Shown: positions 40,440 through 48,966, counted from the stretch's first letter. The stretch is DNA of 64,000 nucleotides from Actinomycetospora succinea (GCF_004363095.1 NZ_SNYO01000003.1:682001-746000); one strand, 5' to 3'. The notes: generated by a model from the letters alone, not told the origin. Made by a program: numbers and translations.

Positions 40440-41381
40440 TCAGGCGAAGCAGGTCAGCGGGCCGCCGTGGTAGGTGACCATGTCGTCCAGTGCGCCGAAC
40501 ACGTCGATCTGCCCGCCGCGCTCCAGCCCGTCGAGCTCGGCGTAGGCGCGGTGGAGGTTGCCGACGATGCGCTCGGCGTCCGGCCAGTCGGTGAACCGGC
40601 CGAGGTCGGTGTCGCGGGCCGCCTGCAGCGGGGTGACGCCGGCGGCGCGGCCGCGTTCGGCGACGTCGAGGACGAAGCGCAGGTAGTCCAGCGTCGCGTC
40701 GAGCGGGGCGCGGTCGTGGAACACCGGACCGTGGCCGGGGACGACGGTCTGCGCGCCGAGCGGGGCGATGACGTTCTCGAGCACGTCGATCGCGCCCGCC
40801 ACGGACCCCATGAGCAGGAACGGCGTGCCGCCGTTGAAGATCAGGTCGCCGCAGAAGAGCGTCGAGCGGTCCTCGAACCAGACGACCGAGTCGTTCGACG
40901 TGTGCGCCGGGGTGCCGACGTAGAGGACGTCGCCGCGCAGGTCGCCCGCGTGGATCGCGACGCGGTCGGTGTAGGTGACGAACGGCGGGTCGAGGGGCAG
41001 GTCGCCCCACTCCGGGTTGTGCCAGTACGGCAGCTCGCGCGCCGGCCCGAACGCGATCGCCTCGGAGCGTGTGCGCTCGTGGGCGATGATCGCGGCGTTG
41101 CCGAACAGCGCGTTGCCGAAGGTGTGGTCGCCGTGGTGGTGGGTGTTCACCAGCGTGCGCACCGGCCGGTCGGTGACCGACGCGATCGTGTCGAGGAACG
41201 CGCGGGTGCGGCGCTCGGTGGAGCACGCGTCGACCGCGATCACGCCCTGCGGGCCGACGACGAAGCCCGTGTTGTTGATCCACCACGTGCCGTCGGGCTG
41301 GACGTAGGCGTGGATGCCGTCGGAGACCTCCTCGCAGCGCGGGGGACCGGGCACGGTGATGTCGTCGGTGCGCGCGCTCAT
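40440..41381 (-). CDS. MBL-fold metallo-hydrolase of the leftward catabolic cluster
   Basis: A 313-residue metallo-beta-lactamase-fold enzyme, distinct from the two in the 30-37 kb operon. It has NTHHHGDHTFG (HxHxDH), GTPAHTSNDSVVW (third metal histidine region), LFCGDLIFNGG and VPGHGPVF. The last 80 residues are helical. The class includes glyoxalase II-like and cyclase-like hydrolases. The ATG at 41381 overlaps the FAH stop as TGATG, and GGAGGCG precedes it. Its role is likely hydrolysis of a thioester or lactone in the cluster's pathway. Confidence 0.9.
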   Translation of the reverse strand: MSARTDDITVPGPPRCEEVSDGIHAYVQPDGTWWINNTGFVVGPQGVIAVDACSTERRTRAFLDTIASVTDRPVRTLVNTHHHGDHTFGNALFGNAAIIAHERTRSEAIAFGPARELPYWHNPEWGDLPLDPPFVTYTDRVAIHAGDLRGDVLYVGTPAHTSNDSVVWFEDRSTLFCGDLIFNGGTPFLLMGSVAGAIDVLENVIAPLGAQTVVPGHGPVFHDRAPLDATLDYLRFVLDVAERGRAAGVTPLQAARDTDLGRFTDWPDAERIVGNLHRAYAELDGLERGGQIDVFGALDDMVTYHGGPLTCFA

Positions 41382-42283
41382 CACGCCTCCTTCAGGGGGA
41401 TCGGGTCGGGGCCCGGGACGATCGAGGAGTCGATGGCGCCGAGCCCCTCGGCCTCGAGGTGGACGCGGTCGCCGGGCTGCAGCCACGGGTAGGCGTCGCT
41501 GCCGTGCACCCGGGAGAGCTCGAGCAGGCAGCCGGTGCCCACCGTGCCCGAGCCGATGAGGTCGCCCGGCACGACGCGGGTGCCGCGCGACGCGTAGGCG
41601 ATCATCTGGGCGAAGCTCCAGTACAGGGCGTCGAGCCGCCCCGCGCTGCACGGCCGGCCGTTCACCGAGGCCGCCATGGCCGCGCTCGGCACGAGCTCGT
41701 CGGGCGTGACCATCCACGGTCCGCAGCTCGACGCGAAGTCCTTGCCCTTAGCGGGGCCGAGGTTGAGCTTCATCTCGGTGCCCTGCAGGTCGCGGGCGCT
41801 CCAGTCGCAGAACAGCACGTAGCCCGCGATGTGGTCGCCGGCGTCGGCCGGGGCGACGTCGCGCCCCTCCCGGCCGATCACCGCGGCGATCTCGAGCTCG
41901 TAGTCCAGCGCCTGGCTGCCGGGCGGGACGGGGATCTCGTCGTGCGGTCCGCGCAACGACGACGGGTTCGTGAAGTAGAAGCACGGCTGCTCGTACCAGA
42001 GCGGGTCGACGGTCAGCCCGATCGCCGCGCTCGCGGTGACGACGTGCTCCTCGAACGCCATGAAGTCGCGGATCGACGGCGGGCGGGGGATCGGCGGGAG
42101 GAGGACGACGGTGCCGGGGTCCACGCCCGGCTGCCCCGCCGCCTCCTCCGCGGCCGTCGCCAGCCGCTCGCGCGCGATCAGCTCGAGCAGTGACGACGTC
42201 CCCGGGACGGGATGGAGCCGGTCGCCCTGCCACAGGCCGACCTGCTCGTCTCCGTCCGTGGTCCGGTACGTGCTCCAGCGCAC
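41381..42283 (-). CDS. fumarylacetoacetate hydrolase (FAH) family protein
   Basis: A 300-residue FAH-fold enzyme. The N-terminal cap includes RDFMAFEEHV. The catalytic core has LDYELEIAAVIGREG (metal-binding Glu-x-Glu), FCDWSARDLQ (metal-binding Asp) and KGKDFASSCGPW. The C-terminal VVPGDLIGSGTVGTG loop is typical. Members cleave C-C bonds of beta-diketo acids, or decarboxylate or hydrate dienoates in aromatic breakdown. The GTG at 42283 follows GAGGAGG by four bases. It is 26 bp after the MetE-like gene and overlaps the MBL gene. Confidence 0.92.
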   Translation of the reverse strand: MRWSTYRTTDGDEQVGLWQGDRLHPVPGTSSLLELIARERLATAAEEAAGQPGVDPGTVVLLPPIPRPPSIRDFMAFEEHVVTASAAIGLTVDPLWYEQPCFYFTNPSSLRGPHDEIPVPPGSQALDYELEIAAVIGREGRDVAPADAGDHIAGYVLFCDWSARDLQGTEMKLNLGPAKGKDFASSCGPWMVTPDELVPSAAMAASVNGRPCSAGRLDALYWSFAQMIAYASRGTRVVPGDLIGSGTVGTGCLLELSRVHGSDAYPWLQPGDRVHLEAEGLGAIDSSIVPGPDPIPLKEA

Positions 42284-42309
42284 GGGGCCTCCTCGCCTGC
42301 GTGAATGGG

Positions 42310-43401
42310 TCAGCTGAACTCGGCCCGCAGCTGCTCGGCGGCCAGGGTCATCGACTGGAGCTTGGCCTTCGCGAGCGGACGCGGCAGGGAGAACATGCCG
42401 CAGTCCGTCGTCAGGTGCACGCGCTCGGCCGGGACGTGCTCGAGCGCCTTGCGGACGCCGGAGATGATGTGCTCCGGGGTCTCGACGACGAGGCGCTTGA
42501 TGTCGATGACGCCGATCCCGATCCCCTTGTCGCTGGGGTAGCGCGACCAGAGCGCGAAGTCGTCGTCGGGGAACAGGGTCTCGGCGAACGCGTACTCGAC
42601 GGCGTCGACCTGCAGCTCGTTCGCCACCAGCTCGTGGAAGCCGTGGTAGGGCGTGATGCCGATCTGGGCGCCGCTGCCGAGGTGGCAGATGTGGAAGACC
42701 CGCAGCGCGTCGACCCCGTCGAGGGCCCGGTTGAGGGTCTCGACGACCAGCGGGTAGTCCTCGGGCTGGTGCAGCGTGAAGCCGACGTCGTCGACCTGCA
42801 GCACCTCGACGCCCGCGGCCACGGCGTCCTTGAACTCGGCGTTGTAGGCGTCGGCGAGGTCGTTGTAGAGGGCCTTCTTGTCCCCGTAGTGGCGGTCGGT
42901 GAGCCAGCCGCCGAGGTTGGTCGGACCCATGCCGCTGCAGAACTTCACGGTCGTCGGGCTCACCTTGCGGGCCGTGCTCCACAGGTCGGCGAGGTGCATC
43001 GTGCCGCGCCCGACCGGGCCGTCGACGGCGACCTCGTTCCACGTGTTGGCGAACGCGGCGGTGCCCTCGCGCCCCAGCATCGAGGTCAGGTGGTTCTGCT
43101 CGGGCTCCACCGTGATGCCGTCGAGGTGGTAGGCGGGGTAGAGCAGGAACGAGGAGATGAAGCCCTCGTGGCGGTCGTACCAGAGGTGGCCGTCGGTGGG
43201 CAGGTCGAGACCGACCTCCACCTGGTCGCCGATCATCGCCCGCACGCCGTCGCTGTAGGCCTCGGCGAAGTCGCCGCGGCGCATCGCCACGCGGATGTCC
43301 TCGCCGCCGAGGTCGAAGGTGTTCCACTTGGGCCGCGGGTAGGAGCCCACCGCGGTGGTCGGGAACAGGTGGCCGAAGTGGTCGCTGAGCCGGCGGGCCA
43401 T
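42310..43401 (-). CDS. MetE-like zinc methyltransferase (cobalamin-independent methionine synthase fold)
   Basis: A 363-residue single-barrel protein of the UROD/MetE superfamily, equal to the C-terminal half of MetE. Zinc ligands are visible as His and Cys in HICHLGSG, Glu in AVEYAFAE and Cys in TTDCGMFSLP. The N-terminus has TTAVGSYPRP and the middle LQVDDVGFTL. Half-size MetE-like proteins transfer methyl or alkyl groups between thiols, some in catabolism (epoxyalkane:coenzyme M transferase belongs here). As the first structural gene of a catabolic set it is unlikely to be the cell's methionine synthase; demethylation or thiol addition is inferred. Confidence 0.85.
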   Translation of the reverse strand: MARRLSDHFGHLFPTTAVGSYPRPKWNTFDLGGEDIRVAMRRGDFAEAYSDGVRAMIGDQVEVGLDLPTDGHLWYDRHEGFISSFLLYPAYHLDGITVEPEQNHLTSMLGREGTAAFANTWNEVAVDGPVGRGTMHLADLWSTARKVSPTTVKFCSGMGPTNLGGWLTDRHYGDKKALYNDLADAYNAEFKDAVAAGVEVLQVDDVGFTLHQPEDYPLVVETLNRALDGVDALRVFHICHLGSGAQIGITPYHGFHELVANELQVDAVEYAFAETLFPDDDFALWSRYPSDKGIGIGVIDIKRLVVETPEHIISGVRKALEHVPAERVHLTTDCGMFSLPRPLAKAKLQSMTLAAEQLRAEFS

Positions 43402-43500
43402 GGCGGGCCTCCACGTCGTCGGGGATCGTCGCGCTCACCGTGGCGCGGACCACGGCCCCCGATCACGTCCCGGTTCGGTTGCGATCCGGGCTTGACAGGG
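43402..43500 (-). promoter_or_regulatory. probable LysR-controlled promoter of the leftward cluster
   Basis: This 99-bp gap separates the LysR stop from the MetE-like start on the same strand. It holds an imperfect dyad CCGGTTCGGTTGCGATCCGG at about 43470-43489, near the position expected for a LysR site. I cannot place -35/-10 elements reliably. Confidence 0.35.
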
Positions 43501-44367
43501 TCAGGTCGCGAGCAGGTCGGCGGCCTGGCGGAACGCGGTCGCGGTGCGCGAGTCGTCGTCGACCCGCGTCGCCACCGAGACCTGCGCGTCCTCGCCCGCC
43601 AGCGGCACGAAGCACACGTCGGGACGGGGGAAGAAGCGGCGGGCGAGCTCGCCGTGGACGCCGAGCATCCCGGAGGTCGCGACGGCCGCGGGGATCGCCG
43701 CGGGCGTGCGGACGACGGGGCTGCGGCGCGACGCTTGCCCGGTGACGCCCGCCCAGGCGCCGAGCCCCGGGTGCCGGCCGTTCACGGCCACCCACGCGTG
43801 GCCGTCGACGTCGTCCTCGGCGAGGCGGTCCGCGTCGGCGAGCGGGGAGGCGGCGGGGACGACGGCGACGCGCGGTGTGGTGAACAGGCGGTTCAGGCGC
43901 ACGCCCTCCACCGGCCCGACGTCGTGGATCACGGCGACGTCGACCTCGCCGTCGCGGACGGCCTCGTACTGGGTGTCCCAGTCCAGCTCGATGTGCACGA
44001 GCGTGCGCCCGGGGAGCTGGGCGCGGACGAGTTCGCGCAGGTCGGGCCACCGGTCGGCCGCCCCGAACCCGAGGACGCCGACGCGGACCACGGTGTCGTC
44101 GGGCGCCGGCGGCGCGTCGCGGACGGCGGCGGCGAGGTCGTCGACGCGGGCCAGGACCTCGCGGGCCCGTTCGACCAGCCGCGCCCCGGCGGGCGTCACG
44201 TCGACGCGCCGGCTCGTGCGGTCGAACAGCCGCGCGCCGATCTCCTTCTCGAGGGCGCGGACATGCCGACCGAAGGCCTGCGGGGCGATGTAGTGACGCT
44301 CCGCCGCCTTCCGGAAGTGCCGCTCCTCCGCGAGCGTGACCACATAGCGGAGTTCTCGTATGTCCAT
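43501..44367 (-). CDS. LysR family transcriptional regulator
   Basis: A 288-residue regulator. The N-terminal winged helix is MDIRELRYVVTLAEERHF, KAAERHYIAPQAFGRHVRAL and LFDRTSRRVDVTPAG. The effector domain follows (VRVGVLGFGAADRWPDL, GEVDVAVIH). It lies directly upstream of, and in the same direction as, the MetE-FAH-MBL-amidohydrolase set, so it probably activates that set in response to a pathway acid. Most LysR genes are divergent from their targets; here it is co-oriented. Confidence 0.92.
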   Translation of the reverse strand: MDIRELRYVVTLAEERHFRKAAERHYIAPQAFGRHVRALEKEIGARLFDRTSRRVDVTPAGARLVERAREVLARVDDLAAAVRDAPPAPDDTVVRVGVLGFGAADRWPDLRELVRAQLPGRTLVHIELDWDTQYEAVRDGEVDVAVIHDVGPVEGVRLNRLFTTPRVAVVPAASPLADADRLAEDDVDGHAWVAVNGRHPGLGAWAGVTGQASRRSPVVRTPAAIPAAVATSGMLGVHGELARRFFPRPDVCFVPLAGEDAQVSVATRVDDDSRTATAFRQAADLLAT

Positions 44368-44427
44368 GTCCGCCTCCGTGCTCGCCGACGCTACTGGGCG
44401 GCGGGGGCGGGAGGAACGGGTCTGGAC

Positions 44428-44880
44428 TCAAGTACCGCGAGCGGCCTCGATGCGTTCCGCTACCTGATCGCCGGACGGGGTGTTCTGGAGCCAGCAGATG
44501 TTGCCGGGGTCCAGCTCACGCTCCGGGTCCCACCACTCCCGGCGGACCCTCTCGAGAGCCTTCTGGTTGTCCAGGGGCCACGGTCGGAACCGGACAGGTG
44601 GCGGGCGTCTGCGCTGCTCGTCGTCGGATCGTGAGTCGGTCGACGGGAGGGCCTCGAGGTCGCCCAGCTCCATCAGACCGTTGTCGACGAGATGGGCGAT
44701 CGCGCGCAGACTCGCCTCCCTCAGCCCGACGGGCTCGCGTTTGAGGTAGGGGATGTCGTCGGGCTCGGCGAGACTGACCAGGAACCGGACCTCGGCGAGG
44801 CTCACGGCGTCGTAGAGACCGCGCAGCAGCACCTTCGCGGCCCCGTCGTCCTCGGTCAGCGGGGGATGTGCACTTTCCAT
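44428..44880 (-). CDS. putative immunity protein of a polymorphic toxin locus
   Basis: A 150-residue soluble protein I do not recognise as a named family. It is helical in its first 90 residues (AKVLLRGLYDAVSLAEVRFL, LREASLRAIAHLVDNGLMEL) and acidic. The end carries WWDPERELDPGNICWLQNT. The ATG at 44880 lies 25 bp inside the end of the toxin-like gene, so the two are translationally linked. Position, size and acidity fit an immunity partner; this is inference from gene order. Confidence 0.55.
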   Translation of the reverse strand: MESAHPPLTEDDGAAKVLLRGLYDAVSLAEVRFLVSLAEPDDIPYLKREPVGLREASLRAIAHLVDNGLMELGDLEALPSTDSRSDDEQRRRPPPVRFRPWPLDNQKALERVRREWWDPERELDPGNICWLQNTPSGDQVAERIEAARGT

Positions 44881-46016
44881 TGCTCTCCGTTCGGAAGCTT
44901 GATGTCGATCGTGCTCCCGTGCTTGGTGCTCTGACGAAGTCCTATCTCCGTGCCGTCTTCGAGGCGCAAGGGCGGCACACCTCGATAACCGTTCCACTCG
45001 ACCGGCGTGCCGCCGCCTTCCGTGAGTTCGTCGTAGAGGTTCTCGATCGCCTGCTCGTCGGGTAGCTCGCGAACCCTCTCCTGGCCGCCGGGAACGCCCA
45101 CCGTGGTGAGGCGATCAGCTGGTGACAGTGGCGCGTCGTCCCCGGCGTCCGCGTCCGCGGCGACCCTGAACGGGGCGACCCGGTCGTCCGTGAGCGCGTG
45201 CTGGACGGTGTCGGCGGCCCCGAGACCCGCGATCGCTGCCCCGGTGGCGACACCGGTCGCGGAGAGCGCACCGAGCGGGGCGCCCACCGGGGCGCCGACA
45301 CCGGTGGCCGTGACGCCGATAGAACCGGCGACACCGACGGCGCTGAGGCCGGCGAGCGCGCCGCCGCCGAGCATCGCCGCCACGTTCGCGGGGTGGTCGA
45401 GCAGGGCGTTCCCGAGCGACGCGCTCGCGTTGCCCAGCCCCGCCGCGACGGCCCCCGCGCCGTCGGCCAGCTCACCCCAGAACCCGGGCGCGGCGGGAGC
45501 CCCGGTGCATGCGGCCGTCACGACGCCCGCCGCCGCGTCGCCGGAGTCGCGGACGTGCTCGCGGGCCTGCGCGAGGATCGCCTGGGCGTCCGCGCGTGCG
45601 TCCTCGCCGGGGTCGACGAACGGAACGGGGGCGGCGCCCGCGGCCACCGTTTCGTCGTACCGGGCGCGGGCGGTGATCGACGTCGCCTGGGCCTCCTGCC
45701 AGCGCAGGATCGCCTCGCCGGCGCGGCCCCGCGCCCAGTCGATCGCGCCCGCGTGGTCACCCACGGCACGGGCGGCTTCGCCGAACGCGGCGGCCGCGTC
45801 CTGCCAGCGCTGGGGCTCGAGGGCGAAGGCGCTGCGGAAGCCGTCCGCCGCCGGGCCGGACCAGCCCTCGGGCGTCCCGATCCGACCGAGCCCGGTTGCG
45901 GCGTCGCCGAGCATCTGCGCGTAGCGGCGGTAGGTCGCTCCGGCGGTCCGGAGGACCACGGGGTCGCCCGGGCCGAGCGCGGCTGGGTCCTCGGTGGCGC
46001 CGAGCTCAGCCATCAT
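44856..46016 (-). CDS. type VII-secreted polymorphic toxin-like protein
   Basis: A 386-residue modular protein. Residues 1-150 are a helical WXG100-like export domain, with GTPEGWSGPAADGFRSAF containing the WxG turn and long flanking helices. Residues 180-290 are a Gly/Ala-rich hydrophobic region that could insert in a membrane. The last 70 residues are a compact separate domain: NLYDELTEGGGTPVEWNGY, IGLRQSTKHGSTIDIKLP and the C-terminal WKVHIPR. This layout, variable C-terminal domain after an export module, is that of a secreted toxin. The toxin family is not recognised. It starts by ATGATG overlap with the upstream WXG-like gene. Confidence 0.7.
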   Translation of the reverse strand: MMAELGATEDPAALGPGDPVVLRTAGATYRRYAQMLGDAATGLGRIGTPEGWSGPAADGFRSAFALEPQRWQDAAAAFGEAARAVGDHAGAIDWARGRAGEAILRWQEAQATSITARARYDETVAAGAAPVPFVDPGEDARADAQAILAQAREHVRDSGDAAAGVVTAACTGAPAAPGFWGELADGAGAVAAGLGNASASLGNALLDHPANVAAMLGGGALAGLSAVGVAGSIGVTATGVGAPVGAPLGALSATGVATGAAIAGLGAADTVQHALTDDRVAPFRVAADADAGDDAPLSPADRLTTVGVPGGQERVRELPDEQAIENLYDELTEGGGTPVEWNGYRGVPPLRLEDGTEIGLRQSTKHGSTIDIKLPNGEQWKVHIPR

Positions 46017-46327
46017 CCGCCACCCGGATCGGGCCCGGAGCCACGCACCAGTCCGTCGAGGCCACGCGCCGCGCCGGTGTCGGTGCGGCGATAGCCGGCC
46101 TCCGCGGCGTCCAGCCGGACGGCGACGGCGTGACCGTCCTCGGCGAGCGCCTCGACACCGCCCTGCCACCGCGTCGCGAACTCGACGAGGGCACCGTTGA
46201 GTCGCTCGTGTCCCGCAGCGGTGCCGACGCCGTCGAGCAGCCCCACCCCGACCTGGTCGATCGTCGCCCGCACCCCCTGGGCCGCCCGGTGCAGGGCGTC
46301 GAGGTCCACCGCGTACCCCTCGGCCAT
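46013..46327 (-). CDS. WXG100/ESX-like small secreted partner
   Basis: A 104-residue protein predicted to be two long helices with a central turn: AVDLDALHRAAQGVRATID, then ATRWQGGVEALAEDG with a WxG turn, then AVRLDAAEAGYRRTD. It is followed with a 4-bp overlap by the toxin-like protein, the usual order for ESX-type chaperone/partner and effector. No type VII secretion machinery genes are in the window. Confidence 0.7.
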   Translation of the reverse strand: MAEGYAVDLDALHRAAQGVRATIDQVGVGLLDGVGTAAGHERLNGALVEFATRWQGGVEALAEDGHAVAVRLDAAEAGYRRTDTGAARGLDGLVRGSGPDPGGG

Positions 46328-46417
46328 GCGGTCAGGCTGGCACGCACGGGCTGGCGTTGGGTGCGGTTCGGACGGATTGCTTGACCTCGACCTTTCTCCA
46401 GGTCGCACGGTCGAGAC

Positions 46418-47110
46418 ATGGACCAACTGCAGCCCACCGCCCTCGTCACCGGAGCCTCGCGCGGACTCGGGCGCGCGCTCACCGCCGACCTCGCGAACGA
46501 CGGCTGGCGGGTGGTCGTCGACGCCCGGCACGGCGACGAGCTCGCCGCCGCGGTCGCCGGTCTGCCCGGCGTCATCACCGTGCCCGGCGACGTCGCCGAC
46601 CCGTCGCACCGCACCGACCTCGCCGAGGCCGCCGAGGACCTCGGCGGCCTCGACCTCCTCGTCCTCAACGCGAGCCTGCTCGGGCCCAGCCCGCAGCCCG
46701 ACCTCGCCGACCACCCGCTCGACGTGCTCGAGCAGGTCTACCGCGTCAACGTCCTCGCCCCGCTCGGCCTGGTCCAGGCGCTGCGGTCCCTGCTCCGGCC
46801 CGGCGCGCGGATCCTCGCCATCACGTCCGACGCGGGCGCCGAGGCGATGGCGGGCTGGGGCGGGTACGGCAGCTCGAAGGCCGCGCTCGAGCACCTCGGC
46901 GCCGTCCTGGCCGTCGAGAACCCGCAGTGGCGCGTGCACGTCGTCGACCCCGGCGACATGCGCACCGTCATGCACCAGGAGGCGTTCCCGGGCGAGGACA
47001 TCAGCGATCGCCCGGAGCCCGAGACCGTCGTGCCCGCCCTGCGCGTGCTGATCGACGGCGACCACCCCAGCGGCCGCTTCCGGGCCGCGGATCTGGTGGT
47101 GACGGCATGA
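46418..47110 (+). CDS. SDR family oxidoreductase
   Basis: A 230-residue short classical SDR. It starts with LVTGASRGLGRALTADL (cofactor motif), then VVVDARHGDEL and GDVADPSHR. LVLNASLLG stands in place of NAG. AITSDAG has the catalytic serine, and YGSSKAALEHLG the Tyr and Lys. The C-terminus is short and lacks a long substrate loop. It overlaps queA by 4 bp, so the two are co-expressed; a functional link is not obvious. Confidence 0.92.
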   Translation: MDQLQPTALVTGASRGLGRALTADLANDGWRVVVDARHGDELAAAVAGLPGVITVPGDVADPSHRTDLAEAAEDLGGLDLLVLNASLLGPSPQPDLADHPLDVLEQVYRVNVLAPLGLVQALRSLLRPGARILAITSDAGAEAMAGWGGYGSSKAALEHLGAVLAVENPQWRVHVVDPGDMRTVMHQEAFPGEDISDRPEPETVVPALRVLIDGDHPSGRFRAADLVVTA

Positions 47111-48138
47111 CCGTCGTCCCGATGACCTCGTTCCTGCTCCCGCCCGGGGCCGAGGCCCACGAGCCGCCGGAGCACCGCGGGCTCGCCCGCGACGGGGTGC
47201 GCCTGCTCGTCGCGCGTCCCGGGCTCGTCGAGCACCGGCGCTTCGACGAGCTCGCCGACGTCCTCGACCCCGGTGACCTGCTCGTCGTCAACACGTCCGC
47301 GACGCTGCCGGCCGCGCTCGACGTCCGGCACCACGACGGGCGGGCGATGACCCTGCACGTGGCGACCGCGCTCGACGACGGCGACTGGGTCGTCGAGCCG
47401 CGGCGTCCGGACGGCCCCGAGACCGACGTCGCGCCCGGCGACCGGCTCGGCCCGCCCGGGCTCGTCCTCACGCTCGTCGCGCCCTACCCCGACGAGGATG
47501 CGCCGCGCCGGCTGTGGCGGGCGCGGCCGTGGCCGCCGGTCGGGCTCGCCGGCTACCTCGCGACCTACGGGCGCCCGATCGCGTACGGGCACCTCGCGGG
47601 CCGCTTCCCGTTGTCCGACCACCACACCGTCTACGCGGCCGTGCCGGGCAGCGCGGAGATGCCGAGCGCGGGCCGCCCGCTCTCGGAGCGGCTGCTCGTG
47701 CGGCTGATGGCCCGCGGGGTCACGGTGGCGCCGCTGGTGCTGCACGCCGGGGTGTCGAGCCCCGAGAAGCACGAGCCGCCGTCGCCCGAGCCCTTCGCAG
47801 TGCCGGCGGTGACGGCGCGGCTGGTCAACTCGGCGCGCGAGGCCGGGTCGCGGGTCGTGGCGGTCGGCACGACGGTCGTCCGCGCGCTCGAGACCGTCGC
47901 GGCACCCGATGGGACCGTGTCCCCGGGACACGGGTGGACCGACCTCGTCCTCGGCGCACACCGCCCCGCGCGCACGATCACCGGCCTGGTCTCCGGCCTG
48001 CACGAGCCCGAGGCGAGCCACCTCGCCCTGCTCGAGGCGGTGGCCGGGCCGGCGCTGGTCGGGGAGACGTACGAGGCGGCGGTCGCCGCCCGCTACCTGT
48101 GGCACGAGTTCGGCGACTCGACGTTGTTGCTGCCCTAG
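47107..48138 (+). CDS. QueA-like SAM:tRNA ribosyltransferase-isomerase
   Basis: A 343-residue QueA-family protein. It opens FLLPPGAEAHEPPEHRG and has DLLVVNTSATLPAAL, RPIAYGHL, VPGSAEMPSAGRPL and LVSGLHEPEASHLALLEA, all at normal QueA positions. QueA moves the ribosyl part of SAM to preQ1-modified tRNA to give epoxyqueuosine. The signature differs in places (for instance TSATLPA for the usual TRVIPA), and no other queuosine gene is nearby. This may be the diverged actinobacterial form whose substrate is unproven, so I leave the symbol empty. Confidence 0.88.
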   Translation: MTVVPMTSFLLPPGAEAHEPPEHRGLARDGVRLLVARPGLVEHRRFDELADVLDPGDLLVVNTSATLPAALDVRHHDGRAMTLHVATALDDGDWVVEPRRPDGPETDVAPGDRLGPPGLVLTLVAPYPDEDAPRRLWRARPWPPVGLAGYLATYGRPIAYGHLAGRFPLSDHHTVYAAVPGSAEMPSAGRPLSERLLVRLMARGVTVAPLVLHAGVSSPEKHEPPSPEPFAVPAVTARLVNSAREAGSRVVAVGTTVVRALETVAAPDGTVSPGHGWTDLVLGAHRPARTITGLVSGLHEPEASHLALLEAVAGPALVGETYEAAVAARYLWHEFGDSTLLLP

Positions 48139-48140
48139 CC

Positions 48141-48171
48141 TTGACCCTCACGCGACGAGAGGCCTCACGGT
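48141..48171 (+). promoter_or_regulatory. MerR-type promoter with 19-bp spacer
   Basis: TTGACC (48141-48146) and a weak -10 CACGGT (48166-48171) are separated by 19 bp, the long spacer that MerR/TipAL activators correct by bending. CCTC and GAGG form a dyad inside the spacer. Transcription would begin close to the ATG at 48178, giving a leaderless message. The layout resembles the known tipA promoter. Confidence 0.5.
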
Positions 48172-48177
48172 GGCTCC

Positions 48178-48966
48178 ATGACCGAGACGGCAGCGGGGAC
48201 GAGCCGGTGGACGGTCGGCCAGACGGCCGAGCGTTCCGGGCTCACGGTCCGGACCCTGCACCACTACGACGAGATCGGGCTGCTGCGCCCGAGCCGTCGC
48301 AGTGCGGCGGGCTACCGGCTCTACACCCAGGACGACCTGCTGCGCCTGCAGCACGTCGTCGTCTACCGCCGGCTCGGGTTCTCGCTCGAGGAGGTCGCGG
48401 TCCTCCTCGACGACCCCGACGCCGACGTCGCCGCGCACCTGCGCCGGCAGCGGGCCGAGGTCATGTCCCGGCTGGACGAGCTCGCCGAGCTCGTCACGGC
48501 CATCGACCGAGCCCTGGAGGCAGAAGTGTCCGGAATCCAGCTCACGCCCGACGAGCAGCGGGAGCTGTTCGGTGAGGGCTTCAAGGAGGAGTACCAGCAG
48601 GAGGCGCAGGAGCGCTGGGGCGACACCGAGGCGTGGCGCCAGTCCCAGCAGCGCACGGCCCAGTACACGAAGGCTGACTGGGAGGCGCTCAAGGCGGAGA
48701 TGGACAACGTCAACGCGCGCTTCATCGCCGCCCTGCGGGCCGGCGAGCCGGCGGACGGCGAGCCCGCGATGGACGTCGCGGAGGCCCATCGTCAGCACAT
48801 GACGCGGTGGTTCTTCGACACGTCGCCGGAGTTCCACGCCTGCATCTCGGAGATGTACGTGTCCGACCCGCGGTTCACGAAGACGTACGAGGACCAGGCG
48901 ACAGGTCTGGCGCAGTACGTGCACGACGCGATCCACGCGAACGCAGCGCGGTCGGCGGGAACATGA
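48178..48966 (+). CDS. TipAL-like MerR regulator with TipAS ligand domain
   Basis: A 262-residue regulator. Residues 10-80 are the MerR domain (TVGQTAERSGLTVRTLHHYD, RRSAAGYRLYTQDDLLRL), followed by a coiled-coil dimer helix. The C-terminal 130 residues match the TipAS antibiotic-binding fold (LFGEGFKEEYQQEAQERWG, RWFFDTSPEFHACISEMYV, FTKTYEDQATGLAQYVHDA). Such proteins sense thiopeptides or other drugs and switch on their own promoter. The last 92 bp overlap the end of the convergent membrane-protein gene. Confidence 0.93.
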   Translation: MTETAAGTSRWTVGQTAERSGLTVRTLHHYDEIGLLRPSRRSAAGYRLYTQDDLLRLQHVVVYRRLGFSLEEVAVLLDDPDADVAAHLRRQRAEVMSRLDELAELVTAIDRALEAEVSGIQLTPDEQRELFGEGFKEEYQQEAQERWGDTEAWRQSQQRTAQYTKADWEALKAEMDNVNARFIAALRAGEPADGEPAMDVAEAHRQHMTRWFFDTSPEFHACISEMYVSDPRFTKTYEDQATGLAQYVHDAIHANAARSAGT

